Source: Ephydatia muelleri
Taxonomy: Eukaryota > Porifera > Demospongiae > Spongillida > Spongillidae
Length of the DNA: 64,000 bases
Direction: 5' to 3'
Assembly (NCBI GenBank): GCA_013339895.1
Contig: JABACO010000006.1
Location: 1,580,806-1,644,805, forward strand
The notes under the pieces: generated by a model
Database searches by the model: none
Told to the model about the DNA's origin: nothing
Seen by the model: only the letters and a program-made list of their open reading frames with translations
Program-made: the position numbers and the translations under genes
Shown here: in pieces, positions 22,701 through 31,113 of the stretch
Numbering within the stretch: the stretch's first letter is position 1
Layout of the letters: every line of letters starts with the position of its first letter

Positions 22701-24043
22701 ACATATAAAATGTCCTCCTCCGCCCACGCTCAAGTTCACACTCCCCCACCCCCACCCCCACCCCACCTTCACAGCCTCTCATCCCCAACACACCACACAT
22801 CCATCCTTCACCAATTCTCCTTCACTCTCCCTCTCTTCTCCCCCCCCACCCCATCTTACCCTCCTTCACAACTTCTCATCCCAACACACCACACATCCAG
22901 CCCTCACTAATTCTCCTTCTTTCTCTTTCCCTCTCTTCCTCCCCAACTCACCATCAGTACACACCACACCGGAGTCCTCCAAATATGTGCATCCCGTGTT
23001 GTACAACCCTGTGTACTGACACATGGCCAGAGACGACTCATTTCCACGGCAATTGACGTTCGACAACCACACAGGTCCGGTCCCCAGTCCATAAATACCA
23101 TTGTTCTGGATGCAAGGGGAAGCCGAGCATGTGACAGACGGACAGACTACAAGCAGGGGCGGATTTAGGCCCGGGGGGGGGGGGGGGGGGGGTCCGGACC
23201 CCCCCCTTTCCTATATGAAGAATGACGTATGCATACTGTAATCTATGCAGCGTTCTGCATGTTACCGTCCTTGGATTTGCAAGATTGCACATCGCTCTAG
23301 CCAAGCGGGGTCTATATCGATCTAATTAAATCCTCCTACATGTTTATTAACGAAATATTTAATCGCGCGATCTATCGAATGGTGCGTGCGAGCAGGAATT
23401 GAAGTAAGCGATCAAAAGACGTGAATGGGATGGATCTCAGATTCTTTTCCTCAGAAAACAGATAGCTATAGAGCTAAAGAAACTAACAATACTAATACTA
23501 TAGTAAAACATACATGAGTCGTTTATAGACCGACATGTAGCTGGTGCTTGGCCACGTGCACGCTTCGGTCACAAATTCACAAAAGCTTTGCGTCACGAAT
23601 TTAATTGCTTAGCAGTACGAACCATAGCATTGTGAAGAATGAACAGTTTTCTCGTCGCTATCCATGCAGGCTCTAGTAATCCGGATATCGCGTGATGTAT
23701 ATGTATTGGATATCACTGTCATGCTAAATAAACGCAAAAGCAAAAAAGCGGCTGGGGCTTCGCCCCAGACCCCACTGGGGAGCTATAAGCGCTCCCCCAG
23801 ACCCCCTTGCTGTCAGGGAGGGGCACGCCCCCTCCCGTACACTCCCTCCAGTTGTGAATATATTTATCAGACCCTCCCCCCCCCTTTCCCAAAATCCTGG
23901 ATCCGCCCCTGCCAAGGGTATCCTCAATGGTCCAACCGATGCTGCAGATGGTCCCCCACTGTCCCCTAATGTACAACTCCACGCGACCAAGGTACTGCTC
24001 GCTGCCTGTCGAGTTCCCGCCGCCGGCGAGCCTCACGGAAAAG
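10443..24043 (-). CDS. SRCR-domain membrane receptor, interrupted by two transposons
   Basis: Minus-strand gene, 5' end not found. Exons in order: SRCR-A 22952-24043 (split by an insert at 23153-23912), SRCR-B C-terminal half 21595-21765, SRCR-C C-terminal half 20337-20504, SRCR-D 15087-20030 (split by a gypsy element at 15386-19990), and the transmembrane/tail exon 10443-10753. Phases link perfectly: A leaves in phase 1, B, C and D are 1-1, and the last exon enters in phase 1. Minus one TSD each, the A exon is 329 nt; D is 330 nt after also discounting a 4-bp duplication. SRCR receptors bind extracellular ligands via Cys-rich folds. As sequenced, the allele looks non-functional; an uninterrupted allele may exist. 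Confidence 0.75.
10760..11500. other. intron of the SRCR gene, no other feature
   Basis: Lies inside the long last intron of the SRCR receptor (10754-15086). Nothing coding was recognised. Confidence 0.4.
11560..11765. repeat. GT-rich low-complexity tract
   Basis: Irregular TGTGTG/TGTGCATG repeats. A CA-rich counterpart lies at 12018-12150. The Cys/Val and His/Thr frames across both are artefacts. Confidence 0.8.
12600..13200 (+). pseudogene. decayed Ty3/gypsy pol fragment (RNase H to integrase)
   Basis: Translation in shifting frames gives [11 protein letters not shown] (RNase H), then [11 protein letters not shown] and [11 protein letters not shown] (end of RNase H), then a segment corresponding to the start of the integrase N-terminal region ([20 protein letters not shown]). 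These match position for position the equivalent regions of the gypsy element at 15.4-20 kb, but with several frame changes and stops. It is plus strand, opposite to the host gene whose intron it occupies. It is an old fragment and not functional. Confidence 0.75.
13200..14060. other. intron sequence, nothing recognised
   Basis: Mixed unique DNA in the last SRCR intron. Some may be further decayed retroelement sequence continuing from 13200, but I could not identify it. Confidence 0.35.
14068..14300. mobile_element. single arm of a foldback MITE family
   Basis: Shares over 200 bp with the left arm of the foldback element at 33.66-34.21 kb, including ACTTATAAAGACGCGC, CATTCTCTAACAAGAAAG and ATATTTAGCCCATTACTCAG. 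The inverted partner arm is missing here, so this is a truncated copy. Confidence 0.75.
14785..15015. repeat. 32-bp minisatellite next to a splice donor
   Basis: About seven copies of a 32-bp unit (GAGAGAGAAGAGTTATTAGC plus AAGTGTACACAT) with small deletions in later units. It sits in the intron about 70 nt beyond the SRCR-D donor at 15086. Confidence 0.85.
15087..15385 (-). CDS. SRCR-D exon, main part (frameshifted)
   Basis: Encodes the bulk of an SRCR domain: [40 protein letters not shown], then in another frame [22 protein letters not shown], ending at a GTGAGC donor in phase 1. The frame change is caused by a tandem 4-bp duplication (AACGGACGGAAC at about 15171-15182), which puts a stop in the downstream reading. 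The first 35 nt of the exon are on the far side of the gypsy insertion at 19996-20030. Cysteines present fit a group B-like SRCR pattern, but one expected Cys reads as Phe (TDFES). Confidence 0.8.
15386..15697 (-). repeat. 3' LTR of gypsy element
   Basis: Nearly identical to 19673-19990, beginning TGTGATAACTCCAACTGAG on the plus strand. Compared with the 5' LTR it lacks one GA and a 6-bp CATGTA block, and its internal boundary (…CCCATTACC) is altered. A purine-rich tract at about 15690-15705 on the minus strand is the likely polypurine tract. Confidence 0.85.
15774..17237 (-). pseudogene. gypsy pol: integrase region
   Basis: A 487-codon open frame. It starts in the RNase H/integrase linker ([17 protein letters not shown]), then an HHCC zinc-binding domain (H-E-G-H-P-G ... 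CKACQ), then the DDE core: VDFFGPF with [18 protein letters not shown] and [12 protein letters not shown] with the catalytic Glu. A chromodomain-like tail is not clear; a dibasic [13 protein letters not shown] terminus typical of gypsy pol lies in a neighbouring frame at 15704-15745, so the C terminus is frameshifted. The integrase core itself is uninterrupted. Confidence 0.85.
17159..17557 (-). pseudogene. gypsy pol: RNase H region
   Basis: Open frame with the RNase H core: [47 protein letters not shown]. The Asp and Glu catalytic positions (CDAS, EKEG, SDH) are present. It is out of frame with both the upstream RT and the downstream integrase; the shift to the integrase frame occurs near 17250. 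Confidence 0.85.
17607..18720 (-). pseudogene. gypsy pol: reverse transcriptase
   Basis: RT fingers and palm: [38 protein letters not shown]-type motif ([12 protein letters not shown]) and the active site AYMDDVLV. The frame breaks near 17810 at a G-run and again near 17635 at an A-run; thumb residues ([24 protein letters not shown]) are in the second frame. Single-base breaks in homopolymers could be assembly errors. The upstream end abuts an in-frame TAG at 18730-18732 that separates it from the protease. Confidence 0.9.
18733..18965 (-). pseudogene. gypsy pol: aspartic protease region
   Basis: The frame following the broken second zinc knuckle encodes [14 protein letters not shown], with the retroviral-type DTGA active site, and runs to an in-frame TAG at 18730-18732. 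It is out of frame with gag because of an indel in the second CCHC knuckle at about 18955-18970. Confidence 0.75.
18867..19649 (-). pseudogene. gypsy gag, 3' end frameshifted
   Basis: Starts at the ATG at 19649 just after the 5' LTR ([18 protein letters not shown]) and encodes a retrotransposon gag capsid-like domain ([27 protein letters not shown]) followed by a zinc knuckle [13 protein letters not shown] and the first residues of a second (CYNCGK). Within the second knuckle the frame is lost, and the remaining ~25 codons are off-frame. A longer open frame extends upstream into the LTR but is not the likely start. Confidence 0.85.
19673..19990 (-). repeat. 5' LTR of gypsy element
   Basis: A 318-bp LTR; on the minus strand it runs TGTGGTAATGG ... 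ATCACA. It contains a GA microsatellite and is flanked by the host CCACC target duplication at 19991-19995. Confidence 0.88.
19996..20030 (-). CDS. SRCR-D exon, first 35 nt
   Basis: Acceptor TAG at 20031-20033, then phase-1 codons reading [12 protein letters not shown], the classic N-terminal strand of an SRCR domain. It continues after the gypsy element at 15385 with GN and the GRVEVYVQ strand. This short piece is recognised only by joining across the insertion. Confidence 0.8.
20337..20504 (-). CDS. SRCR-C: C-terminal half exon
   Basis: A 168-nt phase 1-1 exon (CAG acceptor, GTAAGT donor). It reads [28 protein letters not shown], then NTVAGVRC: the second half of an SRCR domain. I looked for the matching N-terminal half (GRVEV..W.TVCD) between here and SRCR-B and found none. 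Confidence 0.75.
20510..21590. other. intron without recognisable exon
   Basis: AT-rich with a G-run at about 20520-20550. No SRCR N-terminal half is visible here, although the flanking exons would each need one. Confidence 0.5.
21595..21765 (-). CDS. SRCR-B: C-terminal half exon
   Basis: A 171-nt phase 1-1 exon, donor GTGAGA. It reads [32 protein letters not shown], then [15 protein letters not shown], the standard SRCR second half with all its cysteines. A start two bases further upstream is also possible (CAGAG has two AGs); the one chosen keeps phase 1. No N-terminal half precedes it. Confidence 0.8.
21770..22945. other. intron; CT-rich tract at the right end
   Basis: No SRCR N-terminal half seen. 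A pyrimidine-rich tract with CCCCACC/CACACCACAC repeats covers about 22740-22945, next to the SRCR-A donor. Confidence 0.45.
22952..23152 (-). CDS. SRCR-A exon, second part
   Basis: Continues the split SRCR-A exon: after the insert it reads VVC at the junction, then [26 protein letters not shown] and [11 protein letters not shown], and ends at GTGAGT in phase 1. Joined to 23913-24043 without the duplicated CAA it gives an uninterrupted SRCR domain of about 110 codons. Confidence 0.78.
23153..23912. mobile_element. 760-bp non-autonomous DNA transposon in SRCR-A exon
   Basis: Terminal inverted repeats GCAGGGGCGGATYYAGG followed by G-rich runs on both ends. The host flanks share CAA (or CAAG with a one-base asymmetric boundary), i.e. 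a 3-4 bp target duplication. No transposase ORF. The TIR resembles CAGGGGCGGAT ends that I associate with hAT-like elements, but an 8-bp duplication expected for hAT is not seen. A related terminus (CCTGGATCCGCC) occurs near 40745-40757. Confidence 0.75.
23913..24043 (-). CDS. SRCR-A exon, first part
   Basis: Acceptor CAG (24044-24046), phase 2 entry, reading [28 protein letters not shown] and IGWTIEDTL, the N-terminal half of an SRCR domain. It is cut by the transposon within the codon after DTL. An upstream exon ending in phase 2 must exist but was not found in the window. Confidence 0.8.
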
Positions 24044-24719
24044 CTGTGTGAGAACGAGGGATGGTCCGCGACAAGTAATTTTAATTACGTCACGTGGCAC
24101 ACACTTATTTATTCCCCAGCACAAAGTGGAGGTATATGCACGCTGTGCGAGTCAATATATATAGTACTAACATAAATTGTGATACGGCTGTATAATTTTG
24201 GAAGCGCATCACGTGAGCCATAGAGCCTATGCGCGATCGCGACAGTCACACCTTTCAATTGAGACAATCCAGGGAAGTGTCCAGAACGTAGTTCTAACAG
24301 TTTGTGCTACTTTACTAAAGCCGTTGACAGATTTACAGCGGTACATAGTTATCACAACTCGCGCGGGGTTATGTACCTTTTTTCGAAAACGGGTAGTCTC
24401 CCGAAGGTTTATGATACTTTATCTGTTTAGAGAGGTGAATTTGCAAGGAGGGATTTTTGTTTTTATCGTCATTGGATCGTGAGCTACACTCTCGTATAGT
24501 ACGAAAGTGCAAAAGAAAGATATGCTTCGTGTATGTACCTTTATTCACGCAATCCTGTGTAAGTTATTGTAATGTTAGTTATGATTCCTGAGAGAGCAGT
24601 GAATGCTCCAGGAAGGACTTTTTTCGTTTACGGTTGGTTTTCTAGTAATACTGTCGCAAAAATGGCTTATTTTGTGATTGATTATTGGATGTGTTCGCGC
24701 GTATTACATATTAGATAAT

Positions 24720-25241
24720 TCATCTTGCACTCGTGGCAGGGTTGGAGGACTTCCCTATCTTTTGGCGTATTACTCGTGGTATATACCCTGCTGCATACCG
24801 TAATGCATTTTTGTCTTGGTAACTCAACATTCCTAGTTGGACATTTACAGAGTGAGCAGTAATGGGAAACATTGTATTGATCTTGGCTTTTTGTATGCAC
24901 TCGGTCACGTATTAATAGAATATCGGGTTTGGAGAAGCATGCACTGATGGAATCAGTCAGAAACTTCTCCCAATTCTTAACAAACTCTTCCGACGTGGTC
25001 AGTTAGTGAAATGAGCTCCACATAACTTCGCGCTTTCGTTGCAACCTATACAGCAACTTTTCCTTACTTTCTTGGGCGGATTAATACACTTGTCAACGTC
25101 CGATACATGTACCAGTCTTTCTGAAAACTCACAAATGACGTCCTTACTATCAGGCAACGAACACCAATGTAAGAGTTTCCGAACATCTTCAACAGCGCTT
25201 CTGGATGATGTACTCTGAATCTTAAAGCCGTCATCAATCAA
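24720..25241 (-). pseudogene. unidentified, possibly transposon-derived ORF remnants
   Basis: Two minus-strand frames: 24999-25241 (reads AVEDVRKLLHWCSLPDS, then a Cys cluster KSCCIGCNESAKLCGAHF) and, in another frame, 24720-24908 (DKNALRYAAGYIPRVIRQKI). The second motif resembles a repetitive transposon-associated protein from memory only. It may belong with the THAP/PHD relics just to the right. The frame changes between them suggest decay. Function unknown. Confidence 0.3.
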
Positions 25242-25407
25242 AACGTTTTCGATGGGATTTCATCGAGAGTCATAGCGAGTAGCTCTATAGACCCCTTTCG
25301 GTGATAATTGGCTGGTATGAATATTCACTATGAATTATTACGTGGCAACCGTCCATTCAGTTTGACGGGCAAATTGTTGTACGAGAACCTGGGCCATAAT
25401 CTTAGCG

Positions 25408-25746
25408 ATGCCAGAATCGTGTTGTTTTTGTAGGATGTATAAATAGAAAGTGTAAAGGATCTGGAAAAAGGTTCTGCAAAGTTCCAGCAGATCCAGTTCA
25501 ACTACAGAGATGGATTGCTGCCACTAATCGTAAACACTGGGTGCCAAATGTATATACTCGTCAGATTTCTAGTGTTAGGATTCATGTTGAAAGAGTTATT
25601 GGACTACTGAGGAATAAATAAAGAATTATTCAAGGTACCTTACCCATTTCGTTGAATAAGACACCTTCTGACTCAACACCCACTATAGATAAAGATACTT
25701 TTCGTGTGTGCTGGTTTGACAAATTTGTCTGAATCTATTGTATAAC
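25408..25746 (+). pseudogene. THAP-DDE transposase relic (internally deleted)
   Basis: Starts with ATG and MPESCC; after a one-base T-run shift it reads GCINRKCKGSGKRFCKVP, DPVQLQRWIAATNRKHW, the N-terminal part of a THAP zinc finger. It then jumps directly to SSVRIHVERVIGLLRNK, IIQGTLPISL and KILFVCAGLTNL, the C-terminal end of a DDE_Tnp_4 transposase. The whole catalytic middle is missing, plus one in-frame stop and a shift. THAP plus DDE_Tnp_4 occurs in Harbinger/ISL2EU-type DNA transposons. A deletion relic. Confidence 0.7.
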
Positions 25747-25814
25747 ATGCAAAATGTTTCATACTCATTACACATCAGTGTACACCTGTTAATTATAATT
25801 ATGTTCATTTATTT

Positions 25815-26060
25815 GAGTCCATTTATCAAAGCTATGCACTCATTACAATACCATTCACCTTCTGGCTCTTCAACAATGCCAGCACAAGAGAAATGATACC
25901 ATTCAATTGAACATTAAGGAGCGTCACATCCGATCATTGGCCTAAATGCATAATCATACATTACGGCTTCGGATGAAGGGCTCTGCAGTTCCGAGCGATA
26001 CTTAACTGTTGTAGCAATGCCACACACTTTGCAGTTAGTACTCATAATTGCGCTGTTCGA
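25815..26060 (-). pseudogene. PHD-finger ORF relic, convergent with the transposase
   Basis: Minus-strand frame with TNCKVCGIATTVKYRSE, FRPMIGCDAP, a stop codon, CSIEWYHFSCAGI and EGEWYCNECIALI, then a natural stop (TAA) at about 25815. The C..C, H..C and W.C..C spacing is a PHD finger. One in-frame TAA replaces a residue before the central Cys. It lies tail-to-tail with the transposase relic, so it is probably the second gene of the same transposon. The N-terminal part of the protein is not seen. Confidence 0.6.
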
Positions 26061-26099
26061 TAAGCTGTGACGCAGCTAATTAATTTCATGTCGTCACGC

Positions 26100-27280
26100 A
26101 TGTTATTTTGTTCGCATTGCCAGCAATTTCGGACGCTCATTACGTATTCCTGACGCGTAATTGCAAACGTCCGTAAATTTTCCGCGCACGCGCTCGTTGA
26201 AATGTATGGAGTGACTTGCACTATTTGTCCTCTATAAGTATTAAATGCATATATTGATTTTTCCAGATTTCAGGGAGATCAAAGGCATTGCCTTATATCG
26301 TTCTGAACCTTAATATAAATTTTTAGTCCTCATTTAGTAGTGTCCTCATTCAAGTAACTGCATTTCTATAGATAAGTATAGAAATCTTAAACAAAGCAGT
26401 GTTTTTTCATGACTTTTGTCATTTTTTCTGCGTATTGGTGAAAGAAGTTAAGTTTTCCAGAATTTGTAATGTCCATAAAATCATCACTGAAGACTTTTGA
26501 CTGTATGTTAGCCTTTTACATCCTGTTTTAATAGTGTCCAAAGTCATTTTTAGTCATCAAGGTTCACTCAGCGGCCATTTTAATACTGATATTACCATTA
26601 CGTGTACTGTTACCGTGATGACAGGTTAGAGCTGAACACGGAATATATAGGTAACTTGTTTTCCTACGTGTTAGAGGATCTTGATGTGAGTTTGTACGCT
26701 GAGAATCTGAGAACTGTCCATAATCGACTATAGCGCACAAGTTAGTGGAACGAAGTAACTAAATGTAAGAGCTGATTTAGCGAGGCGGGAGTATACACGC
26801 AGTACAAGGCACCATCGAAGGCTAATCAATACAGGTATTCACCTTTAGTATGCCTTTTATAGCCATATTTAGAACGTGGGTGTTCGGCACAGCCAACTAC
26901 GTATGTGTTTCTTCATTTGTTTAGTCAACTTTAGTGTCCGAAACAGGCAGATAAACACTCCAGGACTACTCGATCGTCCTACAGACATGTTTATAGTTTT
27001 GTTGTGTATGTTTGTATTTATTATCAACTTTTTATTTAAATCATCAACTGTTGTTGTATAGTTTATTGAGATCAATTTATGTTGTATCGTAAGATTACGG
27101 TGCATGCACGAACTTTTGATACTTGTGTCAACACCCATTAGAGTGTACTAGCTACAGTGTTGGTTCTAACACTCCTGAGCGGTTACCACTACACTCCACG
27201 GGGTGTTATTCCTAAACAGGCGTACGAACACCCCAAAGTGTGTTGCGGTAACACCCTTTTTTTAACAGTGTATATATCAT
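26100..27280. other. no gene recognised; possible small TIR insert
   Basis: Mostly AT-rich unique DNA. At about 27150-27270 an ACAGTGTTGGTTCTAACAC start and a GGTAACACCC(T)nAACAGTGT end look like imperfect inverted ends of a small element. Confidence 0.35.
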
Positions 27281-27282
27281 TA

Positions 27283-27510
27283 ATGAGATAGACCCCCCCC
27301 CCCACACCCCCTGCAGAGAAAAATGATTTCTATTGCGTCGCTCCTGATCAGCAAATTCGCACGACGAAGGCAACGAATAATCAATTCAAAACTAAATTCA
27401 CCTACTGACGTAGGACATTCCTCCGCAACAGCATAAATTTGATAGACAGCTAACAAGACCTTAACACATGCGCATGCATATACATATGTGTTTCTTAAGC
27501 GCAAAGTTAA
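27283..27510. repeat. dispersed repeat family X, copy 1
   Basis: About 150-230 bp shared with 28161-28395 and 30004-30140, including GATTTCTATTGC, GATCAGCAAATTCGCACGACG and GAATAATCAATTCAAAACT. On the minus strand copies 1 and 3 read the same peptide (ECPTSVGEFSFELIIRC, LRRANLLI), but copy 2 does not preserve it fully. Nature unknown. Confidence 0.8.
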
Positions 27511-28160
27511 GTTACCTCTATAGGAGTGAAGTGAGTCTTTGATCCAGCACCAGATATCAGAAATTCCATACAAGTCGAAAGCAAATGGTATTGACGGCAG
27601 GGGGAGGACACCAGCAATAATATCGTAACCATGCACACTCGCTACCTCATGCCTCCTTCGCTTCAGTTCGATTTTTATACTGCCAACATAAATATGTATA
27701 AAAACTCGTCCACAATAGGGCAAGTGTTCTGGCATTTTTCAAATACTCGTCCGCAACCCCCAGGAAAATACACGCGCAGGCTAGTCGTATTGGTTCCAGC
27801 TACCTCATTGTCCCCCTCACATGGTGACTTAGCATTTTGCTTAGATATTATTGAAATGCCTCTATCTCGAATGTGTCTGCTAATCAGCCTGTTTCTGATC
27901 AGCCAATACACGCTCCATCGTCACCTGAACTACACTTGTAACATTGCATGCTAGTTATGCATGCGTTTCGTATCGTATTTGTAATCTGTTATTTATTTGG
28001 TGTAATTTGCAGCACCTTGCACCTCAGTCAAACTTGAAACGGTAGCGTGATCTCCAGAATTGCTTCACGTAATTGAATTGCTTTTCGTACATCAAATAAG
28101 CACTCTTGAACCTAGTGTTGATGAAATCAACCTATATCCAGTATACTGGCTAATAACCAT

Positions 28161-28395
28161 GAGATAGAACCCCCTGCAGAGGAAAATGATTTCTATTGCA
28201 TTGATCATGATCAGCAAATTCGCACGACGAAGGTATGCTACGAATAATCAATTCAAAACTCACCTACTGTAATGTGACACACTTTAGTTTACGTAAGACA
28301 TTCCTCCACAACAACAAAAACTTGTTGTTGATGGTCATGAACGTAATAGGCAGCTAACAAAAGCTTAATACATGCATATACATATGCTTTCAGCG
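28161..28395. repeat. dispersed repeat family X, copy 2
   Basis: Matches copy 1 over its length with small indels, including the CATGCATATACATATG end. The minus-strand reading frame is broken. Confidence 0.8.
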
Positions 28396-28410
28396 CACTG
28401 AAAAATATAG

Positions 28411-28510
28411 GTGAGCAAAACGTCATGTTTGTGCGGCATGCGAGCCGAGCACCTGCATGACGCCTTCATGCAGGTGCTCACATGCCGCACAAACATGACG
28501 GTTTGCTCAC
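28411..28510. repeat. near-perfect inverted repeat (hairpin)
   Basis: Arms 28411-28460 and 28466-28510 pair over about 45 bp (GTGAGCAAAACGTCATGTTT ... with its complement), with only a 5-nt centre and a few small bulges. Outer sequence (CATATACATATGC / GTATATGCGC) extends the symmetry. Confidence 0.85.
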
Positions 28511-28515
28511 ATATG

Positions 28516-29380
28516 TATATGCGCTTAAGAAACACGCAATGAAATATGTAACCACACCTGTTTGCCTTTTCCAGGAGTGTAGTAAAGCTGACTGTCCTCA
28601 CCGAGAATTTCTCAGCTCTTTTTCTTATTTGCCCGCTTCTTCGTATTCTTCGTACTGCATGCATGGTGCATGAGTGTGGACACTCTACTTTCACAAACAC
28701 ACACAATATCGCAATCAGTCGCTTGTCTCACAGTCGGCTAACATTTTGAACCACGTGTTTGATAAGGGTAGAACCAATGTCGGATTAAGCACTGTGGAGG
28801 CCCATAGACAGACTAGCTTTTTGAAAAAAAGTTAATATCGCCGCTTGTCGCCATAACCAGAAGTGGTTAATGCGGTTATGTAAGAGAACAATAAATAACG
28901 GCTATTAATTAATTCATCATTGGGGGCCATCCTGCATGTATCCGCCTCTGATCCTATGTATTTTGTCGCGGAGCCCCTAAAGTCGCGGGGCCCCTAAAGT
29001 CGCGGGGCCCATAGGCAGTTGCCTACTCTTGCCTAATGGTTGGAAATTTGCAAGTAATGAAGCATTGTACTGCATTTATGGCAGGCTGCTGCATGGGGCG
29101 TTGCAATTGACGTAACTGTAATCAGAATCCATCATAAAGCAGAATATCATTATGAAATAGCTTTTTGTTATTCAAGAAGATTTCTGCAGTGCTAAATTAA
29201 TCAATAATGAGCAGTCTACCGACACTGGGCGAATATTAATTTGCATGGCGCACCAAAAGTATATCAATCAGTGTGGCCGGGTTCTTTTCATCCCTATGGT
29301 ATCCATGCATTAGTTATGCTGCACATTATAATCCGGCACTGGGTAGGACAAAAAAAACGGATCCAGAACTGACGACGTAG
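28516..29380. other. no gene recognised
   Basis: Unique DNA with a short tandem repeat at about 28972-29012 (GTCGCGGRGCCCCTAAA, 2-3 copies). No exon recognised. Confidence 0.4.
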
Positions 29381-29387
29381 TTGGCGT

Positions 29388-29514
29388 AGTCTCTCGTGAC
29401 AGTGACGTAATAAATGAGATAGTAATATCTCATTTATTACGTCACTGTCACGAGAGACTAAGTTGGGCGTAGCCCGCGACCTTCGCGAAAACGCGAAGGT
29501 CGGGCTACGCCCAA
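29388..29514. repeat. two adjacent hairpins
   Basis: First hairpin: perfect 33-bp arms 29388-29420 and 29427-29459 with a 6-nt loop. Second: arms 29463-29487 and 29492-29514 (TTGGGCGTAGCCCG...) with a 4-nt AAAA loop and one 2-nt bulge. They are separated by only three bases. Confidence 0.92.
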
Positions 29515-29837
29515 GTAATGACAAAGCTGATAATTTTTATCCTACATGCTGGTTAAATTTTGCAGGCGGACAATTGTTATCGGTCAGGCATGGTTATATT
29601 AATGTTAATTGAAAACATCAGCAGGAAACGTTGAAGACACTGCATGCGTCTGCGATCGAGCCAACGCGGAGATAACTGTATATACTGGTGGGGATTGGTA
29701 ACCAAATTGTATGCTATACAAATGTCGGCAGGTGGGTCATGTAGCATGTGCTACTGAGGGCAAACGCTCGAAGCAGGAAAACAGCAACCCCTCACTATAC
29801 CTATAGGACCAAGTGCATGAGGGACTGAAAAATTTTC

Positions 29838-29885
29838 GCGCCCCCCCCCCCCCCCCCCCCCCCCACCCCCCACCCCCACCACCAC
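29838..29885. repeat. poly-C tract
   Basis: A run of about 24 C followed by interrupted C/A runs. The true length is likely uncertain in the assembly. Confidence 0.85.
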
Positions 29886-30003
29886 CCCGACCTTGTTATT
29901 GGGGAGACCACAGCCTTCTGTATGCCTTACAATAAGGAAGGCAATTATTTGCTAACACAGTAATAGTATACAAGACAAAGGGCATATCTAGCTATATATC
30001 CTT

Positions 30004-30140
30004 AATGAGATAGACCCCCCCTGCAGATGAAAATGATTTCTATTGCATTGCTCATGATCAGCAAATTCGCACGACGAAGGCAACGAATAATCAATTCAAA
30101 ACTAAATTCACCTACTGACGTAGGACATTCCTCCACAAAA
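30004..30140. repeat. dispersed repeat family X, copy 3
   Basis: Very close to copy 1, starting AATGAGATAGACCCCCC and ending at GTAGGACATTCCTCC. Like copy 1 it keeps an open minus-strand frame with ECPTSVGEF. Confidence 0.85.
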
Positions 30141-30977
30141 ACATAAACTTCTTGTTGATGGTCACTCTTGTAGTATTGACGATTGCGTTTGCGTATAGAA
30201 GAACAGTATGATCCGCATGTGTCTAACAGAGCGCGTATTGACAATTGGGACGTTATAAGCAATACTACATATATATCCAATACTCAGTACTATCATACAA
30301 CTCCGATACGAAATCGCGGGGCTTGGACTAATTTACCTGCAGTCAACCGGATGTCCGGTTGAATACTATACAGTCCAAGTTATCGATAAAATTCTTTAGT
30401 TATTGCTTTGCTAAAGCCATGAAAAAGGTGGGTTTCTAGTGTGTGTGTGATATTTTAATCTGATTGTAGAATACGGGACTGCTCTGCGACTGCGCGCACG
30501 CCACATACACGGGGGCCGGGTCAGCGGTGTTCAGCGATTTATGAAAGTTTGTAAATCAAGTGAACTTACAACTCCGCAAGTACACGTGTCTGCGTTATTG
30601 TAATTTATCCGCATTGCTTCGCGTATACGTTGTGAAAGGAGATGAAGCTGATGTTTGATCAGGCGGCCCAATCTAAGAATGCATGCATGCACAAAGGTTG
30701 GTGAGCTGATTACAAAAACGGCCATGCATGTTCCGCAAGAATATAATTTTACTGCTTGTAATAAATGAGAGCTAGAAGAAAGGTATATATACCACATGGA
30801 AGCTAGCCCTCTTCGTCACTTGCAAATTTGACAACGTTATATTTTCGGACGGTAAGGCGGCAATTGCATGAGACAACGGCAATGGCAGGCCGCCGAGGAA
30901 AAATACGGGCCCCTGGGTTTCGCGGCTTTGTATGCATGCAAGGTCCCGCTAACATAGCTTCCTATAAATGTAGATCA

Positions 30978-31113
30978 TATAGGCCCTTTTCGTCACTCGG
31001 ATATTTCCGTAAAAGCTGTGAATCAACATGGCGGACGTGTATTAATTTATATTGTGTGACACTGACGTATGTTAGATTACGGAGCGGTCACATGACACAT
31101 GAAAAGGGCCTAT
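30978..31113. mobile_element. 136-bp MITE
   Basis: Ends are inverted copies of TATAGGCCCTTTTC (30978-30991 and about 31100-31113), flanked by TA-rich sequence compatible with a TA target site. No coding capacity. Confidence 0.8.

Noticed and set aside
29690..29790. CCHC-like motif (YKCRQVGHVAC) on the plus strand
   Set aside because: Could be a scrap of a retroelement gag knuckle, but too short and without flanking gag sequence to annotate.
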